Translations under genes and position numbers: made by a program
Shown: one piece after another, positions 1-6,621 of the stretch
Numbering within the stretch: the first letter of the stretch is position 1
Layout: every line of letters starts with the position of its first letter
The notes under the pieces: model-generated
What the model was told of the DNA's origin: nothing
Database searches by the model: none
What the model saw: the letters and a program-made list of their open reading frames with translations, nothing else
Assembly (NCBI GenBank): GCA_003537645.1
Contig: DPRM01000050.1
Coordinates: forward strand, 1 to 8,772
DNA from: Prolixibacteraceae bacterium
Lineage (GTDB): Bacteria > Bacteroidota > Bacteroidia > Bacteroidales > Prolixibacteraceae
Direction of reading: 5' to 3'
Length of the DNA: 8,772 nt

Positions 1-4
1 CCAA

Positions 5-50
5 CTATTTTTCAGTACATTACCTGAATGTTGAATGTACTAAAAAGTAG
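5..50. repeat. Imperfect inverted repeat, 17-bp arms
   Basis: The arms at 5-21 and 34-50 are reverse complements at 15 of 17 positions. The inner 8 bp (14-21 with 34-41, AGTACATT/AATGTACT) are perfect, and the loop is 12 nt (22-33). Neither end is followed by a T-run outside the stem, so it is not a standard intrinsic terminator by itself. Its right arm shares positions 42-50 with the tail of the neighbouring hairpin at 53-70. It could be a protein-binding palindrome or an RNA structure at the 3' end of a gene lying left of the window. Its role is unknown. Confidence 0.5.
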
Positions 51-70
51 AAGGGAGCCTGGCGGCTCCC
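42..70 (-). terminator. Probable intrinsic terminator of the small minus-strand gene
   Basis: A perfect 7-bp GC-rich stem (GGGAGCC 53-59 with GGCTCCC 64-70) closes a 4-nt loop. Read on the minus strand it starts 13 nt after the stop codon of the gene ending at 83. It is followed by TTCTACTTTTT, a T-rich tail with an interrupted run. A further 5-bp pairing (GTAGA 47-51 with TCTAC 77-81) could extend the structure across an internal loop. The position fits termination of the 76-residue gene. The broken T-run keeps confidence moderate. Confidence 0.5.
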
Positions 71-82
71 AATCAATCTACA

Positions 83-313
83 TTATTGCGATTCGTGAAA
101 AAGGGTCTTGTTTTCTCTGATCTTAATACATCTCTGATGTTTTTCAATCAGGGTCATTTTTTCTGGTTCAGTAAGTACGTCGAAATATGCTAATCGTTCT
201 TTTATGGTTAATTTCCTGATGTGTACAAATGCACAATCTTTTCTCTCGTTAACCATTGGACAATGAAATATAAGCCCGTAATAATCTGAAATACAACTTC
301 TCATAATCACCAT
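83..313 (-). CDS. Small conserved-looking four-cysteine hypothetical protein (76 aa)
   Basis: This 76-residue protein is probably cytoplasmic, since it has no signal peptide and no membrane segment. It has four cysteines (C7, C18, C27, C62) and a nearby H59. Short motifs around them are FHCPMVNERKDCAF and EKHQRC, followed by a charged helix-prone middle (residues 34-60) and a basic tail. The Cys/His pattern could bind a metal such as zinc or an iron-sulfur cluster, but that is inference. I do not recognise a named family, although the composition looks like a real protein. It has its own terminator-like hairpin and is divergent from ffh. The start is uncertain: ATG at 313 is used here, and an in-frame ATG at 304 (residue M4) would also retain all four cysteines. 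No clear ribosome binding site or -7 element was found upstream. Confidence 0.65.
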   Translation of the reverse strand: MVIMRSCISDYYGLIFHCPMVNERKDCAFVHIRKLTIKERLAYFDVLTEPEKMTLIEKHQRCIKIRENKTLFHESQ

Positions 314-428
314 TTCGTTCTCGGTTCAAACTGCTTACTCTTTTAATTCCATAAAACAAGAAAAGGTAACCCCCAAAATCGAAATATTTTTAAATTTTTT
401 CATTGAAGAGCACTTTGCCATATTTTTA

Positions 429-436
429 TAATTTTG
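429..436 (+). promoter_or_regulatory. Candidate Bacteroidota -7 promoter element for ffh
   Basis: TAATTTTG matches the Bacteroidota -7 consensus TAnnTTTG exactly and lies 37 nt upstream of the ffh start codon. That would give a 5' leader of roughly 30 nt. The -33 TTTG element is not well placed: a TTTG at 414-417 is too close (11-nt gap) and an ATTG at 402-405 gives a 23-nt gap instead of the usual 19-21. The spacer between 314 and 473 is AT-rich and shows no other feature I can support. Confidence 0.5.
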
Positions 437-473
437 CATCAGTTTTATCAAAATGAAAACCGACTGAAACGAT

Positions 474-1805
474 ATGTTTGAAAATCTTAATGAAAAGCTG
501 GAAAGATCCTTTAAACTCCTTAAAGGTCAGGGGAAAATTACCGAAATAAATATTGCGGAAACGCTTAAAGAAGTACGACGTGCATTACTCGACGCCGATG
601 TTAACTTCAAGATAGCCAAAACTTTTACTGAAAGTGTAAGGAAGAAGGCATTGGGGATGGACGTTCTCAATTCGCTGAAACCCGGGCAGTTAATGGTGAA
701 AATAGTTCACGATGAATTGGCAGAGTTGATGGGTGGAAAATTCGTTGACATCAATCTTAAAGGTAATCCTTCTGTCATTTTAGTTGCAGGTCTTCAGGGA
801 TCCGGAAAGACCACTTTCACCGGAAAGCTGGCTAAAATGCTTAAAAGCAAGAAAGGAAAGCATCCGCTGTTGGTTGCCTGTGATATATACCGGCCCGCCG
901 CTATCGAACAGCTTAAAGTTCTCGGAGCACAAATCGGTGTTCCGGTTTATACTGAAGACGGCAACAGAAATCCTGTGAAGATTGCTCTGGAAGCTATTCG
1001 TCAGGCTAAATTGCAGGGTAACGACGTTGTCATTATCGATACCGCTGGTCGTTTGGCCATCGATCAGGAAATGATGAACGAAATAAGCGCTGTTAAAGAT
1101 GCTGTAAAACCACACGAAATTCTGTTCGTGGTTGATGCTATGACCGGGCAGGATGCCGTAAATACTGCAAAAGAATTTAACGACCGCCTCGATTTTGATG
1201 GAGTTGTACTTACAAAACTCGATGGTGATACCCGTGGTGGTGCCGCTATTTCAATACGCTCGGTAGTTGATAAGCCTATTAAATTTGTTGGTACCGGCGA
1301 AAAACTGGAAGCTCTGGATAATTTCCACCCTGAACGTATGGCCGACCGTATTCTGGGGATGGGCGATATTGTTTCGCTGGTTGAAAAAGCGCAGGAACAA
1401 TTTGATGAAGTTGAAGCAAAGAAACTTCAGCAAAAACTTGCCAAAAACCAGTTCAGTTTTAGCGATTTCCTGAAACAGATTCAGCAAATTAAAAAGATGG
1501 GTAACCTGAAAGATCTGGCAGCAATGATTCCGGGAATGGGTAAGGCTTTGAAAGATGTGCAGATTGAAGATGACGCATTTAAGCACATTGAGGCCATTAT
1601 CTATTCTATGACACCTGCCGAAAGGGAAGATCCCAGCCTTTTAAACGGCTCGCGTCGCAAACGTATTGCCGATGGCTCCGGAACCGACATTCAGGAAGTT
1701 AACCGCCTTATTAAACAATTTGCTGAAACACGCAAAATGATGAAGGTGGTGTCGCAAGGTAAAAATATGACACGCATGATGGGCAAGGCCGGTCAAAAAC
1801 GATAA
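474..1805 (+). CDS. ffh: Signal recognition particle protein Ffh (SRP54 GTPase)
   Basis: Ffh binds the SRP 4.5S RNA and hydrophobic signal sequences on ribosomes. With its receptor FtsY it delivers nascent membrane proteins to the Sec translocon. The N domain covers about residues 1-90 (helical bundle, with ALLDADVNF). The G domain carries the P-loop GLQGSGKTT at 106-114, the G3 motif DTAGR at 189-193, the G4 motif TKLDGDTRGG at 247-256 and GTGEK at 273-277. The methionine-rich M domain fills about 300-443 and includes IPGMGK and the RNA-binding-type segment RIADGSGTDIQEVN. At 443 residues it is the usual bacterial length and looks intact. The ATG at 474 gives the standard MFENL-type N-terminus; there is no Shine-Dalgarno sequence. 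It is first in an apparent ffh-folD-fumarase unit, 20 nt before folD. Confidence 0.98.
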   Translation: MFENLNEKLERSFKLLKGQGKITEINIAETLKEVRRALLDADVNFKIAKTFTESVRKKALGMDVLNSLKPGQLMVKIVHDELAELMGGKFVDINLKGNPSVILVAGLQGSGKTTFTGKLAKMLKSKKGKHPLLVACDIYRPAAIEQLKVLGAQIGVPVYTEDGNRNPVKIALEAIRQAKLQGNDVVIIDTAGRLAIDQEMMNEISAVKDAVKPHEILFVVDAMTGQDAVNTAKEFNDRLDFDGVVLTKLDGDTRGGAAISIRSVVDKPIKFVGTGEKLEALDNFHPERMADRILGMGDIVSLVEKAQEQFDEVEAKKLQQKLAKNQFSFSDFLKQIQQIKKMGNLKDLAAMIPGMGKALKDVQIEDDAFKHIEAIIYSMTPAEREDPSLLNGSRRKRIADGSGTDIQEVNRLIKQFAETRKMMKVVSQGKNMTRMMGKAGQKR

Positions 1806-1825
1806 CCTGATTAAAAAAGCTTAAT

Positions 1826-2695
1826 ATGATTTTAATTGACGGGAAAAAGACGGCTGACGAGATAAAGAAAGAAATTGCCGAAGACGTAAAACAAATTGTT
1901 GCCCAGGGAAAACGGGCTCCGCATTTGGCGGCAGTTTTGGTTGGACACGATGGTGGAAGTGAAACTTATGTAGCATTTAAAATTAAAGATTGCGAAGAAG
2001 TAGGATTTCGCTCGTCGCTCATTCGTTTTGAGGATGATGTGACTGAAGCTGAATTGATCGCCAAAGTTCATGAGTTAAACAATGACCCTGAATTAGATGG
2101 TTTTATCGTGCAATTGCCTTTGCCAAAGCATATTTCGGAACAAAAAATAATAGAAGCAATCGATCCCCGGAAAGATGTGGATGGGTTCCATCCCGAAAAT
2201 GTTGGAAGACTGGTTCTCGGAATGCCTGCATTTTTATCGGCAACTCCTTTTGGAATCGTTGAATTGCTTAAAAGATACCAAATTCCGACATCAGGAAAAA
2301 GTTGTGTAATTGTTGGCCGAAGCAATATTGTAGGTCGTCCGCTAAGTATTCTGATGTCGCAAAAAGGAGTGAATGCTACTGTAACAGTTGCTCATAGTCA
2401 GACCAAAGATCTTGAAAAAGTTTGTGCTGAAGCTGATATTCTGATAGCCGCTTTGGGATCGCCGGAGTTCATTAAGGCAAACATGGTAAAAGAAGGCGCC
2501 GTTGTTATCGATGTTGGTACAACACGTGTTGCTGCTCCTGAAACAAAGTCGGGCTGGCGCCTGAAGGGTGATGTAAAGTTTGACGAAGTTGCTCCTAAAT
2601 GCAGCTACATTACACCTGTGCCGGGTGGAGTTGGCCCAATGACCAGGGTTTCTCTTTTGTCGAATACTATTCTTGCAGCCCAAAAGCGGGTTTAA
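1826..2695 (+). CDS. folD: Bifunctional methylenetetrahydrofolate dehydrogenase/cyclohydrolase FolD
   Basis: FolD interconverts 5,10-methylene-, 5,10-methenyl- and 10-formyl-tetrahydrofolate in the cytoplasm, supplying one-carbon units for purines and initiator formyl-Met. The catalytic set is visible: Y48 and K52 in YVAFKIK, Q96 in QLPLP and D119 in DVDGF. These match E. coli Y50, K54, Q98 and D121 with a constant shift of two. The Rossmann-type nucleotide site is GRSNIVGRP at 164-172, and the C-terminal signature PGGVGP is at 266-271. The usual PCTPxG motif reads SATPFG (138-143), so its Cys is missing; I recall similar variants in Bacteroidota enzymes, so this is probably lineage-typical. 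At 289 residues it is normal length. It lies 20 nt after ffh and 27 nt before the fumarase gene, consistent with cotranscription. Confidence 0.97.
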   Translation: MILIDGKKTADEIKKEIAEDVKQIVAQGKRAPHLAAVLVGHDGGSETYVAFKIKDCEEVGFRSSLIRFEDDVTEAELIAKVHELNNDPELDGFIVQLPLPKHISEQKIIEAIDPRKDVDGFHPENVGRLVLGMPAFLSATPFGIVELLKRYQIPTSGKSCVIVGRSNIVGRPLSILMSQKGVNATVTVAHSQTKDLEKVCAEADILIAALGSPEFIKANMVKEGAVVIDVGTTRVAAPETKSGWRLKGDVKFDEVAPKCSYITPVPGGVGPMTRVSLLSNTILAAQKRV

Positions 2696-2722
2696 TTATT
2701 AACTCATTTTCAGTAACATAAA

Positions 2723-4327
2723 ATGTCAAAATTCACTTATCAAAAACCATTTCCGATCAAGAAAGATACTACAGCGTATCGTCTTTTGACCAAAGATTTT
2801 GTATCGACTGTTGAGTTCGATGGCCGTAAAATACTTAAAATTGCTCCTGAAGGCCTTGAATTGCTTGCCAGAGAAGCTTTTGCCGATGTTTCGTTCTATC
2901 TAAGAGCAACACATCTCGAAAAACTGGCTAAAATTCTGGAAGATCCGGAAGCCACTGATAACGATCGTTTTGTGGCTCACACAATGTTGATGAACCAGGT
3001 TGTTTCTGCTGAAGGTGAATTGCCAACCTGCCAGGATACCGGTACTGCCATTGTAATGGGTAAAAAAGGTGAAGACGTTTATACCGGCGTGAATGATGCC
3101 GAATTCCTTTCAAAGGGAATTTTCAATACCTATCAGGATCGCAATCTTCGCTATTCGCAGGTGGTTCCGTTAACAATGATGGACGAAAAGAATACCGGAA
3201 CAAATCTTCCGGCACAAATCGATATTTATTCGGAAAAAGGCAATTCTTACGAGTTTCTGTTCATCACCAAAGGTGGAGGTTCCGGTAACAAAACTTATTT
3301 GTATCAGCAAACTAAATCGCTGCTGACCGACGAAAACCTGACCAAATTCGTCAAGGAAAAAATCATGGATTTAGGCACTTCCGCATGTCCTCCATACCAT
3401 TTGGCACTTGTAATTGGCGGAACATCTGCCGAAGCAACTTTGGCAACCGTTAAAAAAGCATCTGCCGGATATCTGGATCATTTACCAACCGAAGGCAACG
3501 AAGGCGGACAGGCTTTTCGTGATTTGGAATGGGAAGCGAGAATCGAAAAAATTGCACAGGAATGTGGATTGGGTGCCCAGTTTGGGGGTAAGTATTTCGT
3601 GCACGATGTGCGCGTGATCCGATTGCCTCGCCACGCTGCGTCTTGTCCGGTTGGTTTGGGTGTAAGTTGTTCTGCCGACCGTAATATCAAAGCAAAAATT
3701 ACAGAAGATGGCATTTTCCTCGAAGAACTGGAGCGTAATCCTGTCCGTTTCCTTCCGGCAAAAGCGCCAGGTATGCAACCTGCTGTTGATATTGATTTGG
3801 ATCAGCCAATGGAAGAGGTACTAAAAACTTTGTCGCAATACCCAATTAAAACCCGATTGAATCTTTCAGGAACTTTGATTGTTGCCCGCGATATGGCTCA
3901 TCTTCGTTTGAAAGAAATGTTGGATGCCGGTCAACCAATGCCTGAATATCTGAAACGATACCCGGTTTATTATGCAGGACCTGCTAAAACGCCAAAAGGA
4001 ATGGCCTCCGGAAGTTTCGGCCCAACAACTGCCGGACGTATGGATCCTTATGTTGATTTCTTTATGAGCATGGGCGGTTCAATGATCATGGTTGCAAAAG
4101 GAAACCGCAGTCAGCAAGTGACCGATGCCTGCAAAAAGCACGGCGGATTTTATCTTGGCTCAATTGGCGGACCAGCTGCAATTTTGGCTAAAGTGAGCAT
4201 CAAATCGAGCGAAGTGATTGATATGGAAGAATTAGGCATGGAAGCCATTCGCAAAATCCGCGTCGAAAATTTCCCGGCATTTATAATTGTTGACGATAAA
4301 GGAAACGACTTCTTTAAACAGTTGTAG
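2723..4327 (+). CDS. Class I (iron-sulfur) fumarate hydratase
   Basis: This is a single-chain class I fumarase of the FumA/FumB type. It interconverts fumarate and L-malate with an oxygen-sensitive [4Fe-4S] cluster. The three cluster cysteines are C103 (TCQDTGTA), C222 (SACPPYH) and C316 (GVSCSADR), matching E. coli FumA C105, C224 and C318 at a constant offset of two. The N-terminal alpha-type domain runs to about residue 335. The C-terminal beta-type domain contains GSFGPTTAGRMDPYVD and MVAKGNRS. At 534 residues it is close to the E. coli length (548) and complete. The direction in vivo could be the TCA cycle or the reductive branch to succinate used by many Bacteroidota. Related tartrate dehydratases share the fold, but the overall sequence favours fumarase. 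It is last in the ffh-folD unit and is followed by a strong terminator. Confidence 0.95.
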   Translation: MSKFTYQKPFPIKKDTTAYRLLTKDFVSTVEFDGRKILKIAPEGLELLAREAFADVSFYLRATHLEKLAKILEDPEATDNDRFVAHTMLMNQVVSAEGELPTCQDTGTAIVMGKKGEDVYTGVNDAEFLSKGIFNTYQDRNLRYSQVVPLTMMDEKNTGTNLPAQIDIYSEKGNSYEFLFITKGGGSGNKTYLYQQTKSLLTDENLTKFVKEKIMDLGTSACPPYHLALVIGGTSAEATLATVKKASAGYLDHLPTEGNEGGQAFRDLEWEARIEKIAQECGLGAQFGGKYFVHDVRVIRLPRHAASCPVGLGVSCSADRNIKAKITEDGIFLEELERNPVRFLPAKAPGMQPAVDIDLDQPMEEVLKTLSQYPIKTRLNLSGTLIVARDMAHLRLKEMLDAGQPMPEYLKRYPVYYAGPAKTPKGMASGSFGPTTAGRMDPYVDFFMSMGGSMIMVAKGNRSQQVTDACKKHGGFYLGSIGGPAAILAKVSIKSSEVIDMEELGMEAIRKIRVENFPAFIIVDDKGNDFFKQL

Positions 4328-4358
4328 GAAAAAGTTGAATGACATAAATAGTGATTTT

Positions 4359-4399
4359 GTGAGCGGGTTACGTCAAGTTGCCCGCTCACTTTGTCTTTA
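4359..4399 (+). terminator. Intrinsic terminator after the fumarase gene
   Basis: A perfect 9-bp stem (GTGAGCGGG 4359-4367 with CCCGCTCAC 4381-4389) has a 13-nt loop and is followed by TTTGTCTTT. It begins 31 nt past the fumarase stop codon. It separates the ffh-folD-fumarase unit from the ABC exporter unit. The tail is T-rich with one G and one C, which is acceptable for an intrinsic terminator. Confidence 0.8.
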
Positions 4400-4472
4400 A
4401 TAATATCATTTGAACACAAAATGATCTGGACTGTTATTCAGGCAGTAAAAAAAATAGAACAAAAATTTCAGG

Positions 4473-6248
4473 ATGGTTGAAGTTGAAAAGAAAAAAATAA
4501 CCCGCGAAGGCCTTCGCAATGCATTCAAACTATACAAGTACATCAAACCCTTTCGCCGCGAATACGGGATTGGAATGTTTTTTCTGATTGGGTCAACAAC
4601 AACCAGTCTGATCTTTCCGAAATTGCTGGGCGATCTGGTTAATTCTGCAAACAAGGAAATCGTTTCCAGAAGTTTGAATGAAGTAGCTATTCTTTTGGGG
4701 GTGGTGCTTCTGGCGCAATCTGTTTTCTCTTATTTTCGGATTGTACTTTTCGTGAATGTAACCGAAAAAACACTGGCTTTTTTGCGACAGGATACTTATA
4801 ATCACCTGATCAAATTACCACTTAAATTTTTTGATCAGCGCAGGGTGGGCGAGCTGAACAGCCGTATTTCTGCTGACATAATTTTGCTTCAGGAAACACT
4901 TACCACAACGCTCGCCGAATTCATCAGGCAGATTATTACCATTATCGGAGGAATTGCTTTGCTGGCTTTTACATCGCTGAAACTTACACTTTTTATGCTT
5001 GCCGTTTTGCCTGCCATAATGATTCTGGCTCGTGTTTTTGGCAAATTTATCCGGAAATTTTCGAAAGAAGTTCAAAGCCAGGTGGCTGAATCGAATACAA
5101 TCGTTGAAGAAACTTTGCAGGGAATTCAAAGTGTAAAATCGTACACCAACGAATTCTTCGAAATTGCGCGATACCGCAAGAAAACTGAAGAAATAGCCCA
5201 GGTGGGAATTAAAAGCGGTCATTACAAAGGCGCTTTTTCCGCTTTTATCGTTTTTGGCTTATTTGGCGCATTGGTAGCTGTTATCTGGAAAGGTTCGTCC
5301 TTGCTCGCCAATGGCGAACTGGTGGCAGGAGACTTGTTTTCATTTGTAATTTATTCGGCTTTTGTTGGCGGAACGATTGGTGGGTTGGCAACTGTTTATA
5401 CCAGTATTCAGAAATTTATTGGCGCAACCGAAGATTTGTTCGAGATATTTAAGGAACAGGAAGAAAACCTTCAGGAAATCACCACATTGGAAGCAAATGA
5501 TGAATTGCATGGACAAATTAGTTTCGAAGATCTGACGTTTGCATATCCGTCGAGACCCGACGAAAATGTAATCAGGAATATTAATGTTGATATTTCGGCC
5601 AACCAGATGGTTGCGCTTGTGGGAGCTAGTGGCGCCGGAAAATCGACCATCGCAACGCTTTTGCTTCGGTTGCACGATGCTACTTCCGGCGGAATTTTAT
5701 TCGATGGAAAAGACAGCCGCGAATTTTCTTTGTCAGCTTTGCGCAGTCAGATTGCCCTTGTTCCGCAGGATATTTTGCTGTTTGGAGGTACTATTCGCGA
5801 AAATATTGCCTATGGGAAGAGTGGTGCTACCGAGGAGGAAATTACTGAAGCTGCCCAAAAAGCCAATGCGATGGAATTCATCAACCGTTTTCCTGAAAAG
5901 CTTGACACTGTTGTGGGCGAGCGTGGTACGCAACTTTCAGGTGGTCAGCGGCAGCGAATTGCCATTGCCCGCGCAGTACTTAAAAATCCTAAAATTTTGA
6001 TTCTTGACGAAGCAACTTCGTCGCTCGACTCCGAATCGGAAAGACTGGTGCAGGATGCTCTCGAAAAATTAATGCAGGGACGTACTTCGGTTGTGATTGC
6101 ACATCGATTCTCGACCATTCGCAAAGCCGACCAGATTTTGGTACTCGAGCACGGACAGTTAATTGAAAAAGGAACGCATGATGAATTGACACAACTTGAA
6201 GATGGAATTTATCGTAACTTGAGCGAGTTACAATTTAATCTGAATTAA
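4473..6248 (+). CDS. ABC exporter half-transporter (permease fused to ATPase, ABCB/MsbA-like)
   Basis: This inner-membrane half-transporter should act as a homodimer and use ATP to export a lipid, drug or peptide-like substrate; the substrate is not readable from the sequence. The exporter-type membrane domain spans about residues 1-325, with hydrophobic segments near 31-50, 71-94, 150-168, 171-190, 253-273 and 285-310. The nucleotide-binding domain follows: A-loop Y358, Walker A GASGAGKST at 384-392, Q-loop Q432, signature LSGGQ at 488-492, Walker B ending in D512 with catalytic E513, D-loop SSLD and switch H544. All key residues are present. At 591 residues it is typical for a single-polypeptide half-transporter. 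The ATG at 4473 has only a weak CAGG upstream. It starts the unit after the fumarase terminator, and its stop is one nucleotide before the next gene. MsbA (lipid A flippase) is one possibility but is not established. Confidence 0.95.
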   Translation: MVEVEKKKITREGLRNAFKLYKYIKPFRREYGIGMFFLIGSTTTSLIFPKLLGDLVNSANKEIVSRSLNEVAILLGVVLLAQSVFSYFRIVLFVNVTEKTLAFLRQDTYNHLIKLPLKFFDQRRVGELNSRISADIILLQETLTTTLAEFIRQIITIIGGIALLAFTSLKLTLFMLAVLPAIMILARVFGKFIRKFSKEVQSQVAESNTIVEETLQGIQSVKSYTNEFFEIARYRKKTEEIAQVGIKSGHYKGAFSAFIVFGLFGALVAVIWKGSSLLANGELVAGDLFSFVIYSAFVGGTIGGLATVYTSIQKFIGATEDLFEIFKEQEENLQEITTLEANDELHGQISFEDLTFAYPSRPDENVIRNINVDISANQMVALVGASGAGKSTIATLLLRLHDATSGGILFDGKDSREFSLSALRSQIALVPQDILLFGGTIRENIAYGKSGATEEEITEAAQKANAMEFINRFPEKLDTVVGERGTQLSGGQRQRIAIARAVLKNPKILILDEATSSLDSESERLVQDALEKLMQGRTSVVIAHRFSTIRKADQILVLEHGQLIEKGTHDELTQLEDGIYRNLSELQFNLN

Positions 6249-6249
6249 T

Positions 6250-6621
6250 ATGAATTTTCCCAACCTGCAAAACGACAATATCGAGTTTTTCCTGAATAAG
6301 GAAGACATTATTCAGGAAACGGCTCAGCAAATTATGAAGGACTTTGGAATGTTTGGCATCGAAATTACCTTCTCCGGAAATATTGAAAATGCTTATCACG
6401 AGTTGCATGAGCAGCTGATCAATCAGATTTCGGTTTACCTCGACCGCGATTACAGCCGCCTGATGGCCGTTTTGTACCAGGTTGACATTACTGAACGCGA
6501 AATAGCGAAGGCTCACCAGGAATTACCGCATTACAACGATCTGGAAGTTTTAGCTCACCAGGTCATTTTCCGTGATCTGAAAAAAGTGCTGTTCCGCAGA
6601 TATTACAAAGCACAGAATTAG
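6250..6621 (+). CDS. Uncharacterised 123-aa helical protein linked to the ABC exporter
   Basis: I do not recognise a named family. The protein is soluble, with no signal peptide or transmembrane helix. It is rich in predicted helix and acidic residues in its first two thirds, with short motifs such as FSGNIENAYHEL and SRLMAVLYQVDITEREI, and ends in a basic stretch (RDLKKVLFRRYYK). I have an unverified impression that similar short proteins occur in other Bacteroidota. Its ATG lies one nucleotide after the ABC exporter stop codon, which strongly suggests cotranscription and perhaps translational coupling, so it could be a partner or regulator of the transporter. Its stop codon overlaps the 3' end of the convergent acyl-CoA ligase gene by 4 nt (6618-6621). 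Reading frame and composition support a real gene. Confidence 0.8.
   Translation: MNFPNLQNDNIEFFLNKEDIIQETAQQIMKDFGMFGIEITFSGNIENAYHELHEQLINQISVYLDRDYSRLMAVLYQVDITEREIAKAHQELPHYNDLEVLAHQVIFRDLKKVLFRRYYKAQN

Noticed and set aside
780..1586. Open frames on the minus strand within ffh (780-1115 and 1251-1586)
   Set aside because: They are antisense shadows of a gene with full motif support. Their translations show no recognisable domain and have low-complexity, Phe- and Asn-rich composition.
4401..4472. Promoter for the ABC exporter
   Set aside because: A TTTG occurs at 4409-4412, but no TAnnTTTG follows at the right spacing, and the TA before it is one base out of register. I could not support a site, though one must exist if the terminator at 4359-4389 is efficient.
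4421..4480. A 19-codon open frame starting at 4421 that overlaps the ABC exporter start, possibly a leader peptide
   Set aside because: There is no ribosome binding site, no regulatory codon run and no attenuator-like structure. An ORF this short is expected by chance.
5584..6000. A 138-codon alternative plus-strand frame inside the ABC exporter ATPase domain
   Set aside because: It overlaps the Walker A to Walker B region in another frame and has no coherent domain, so it is a chance frame.
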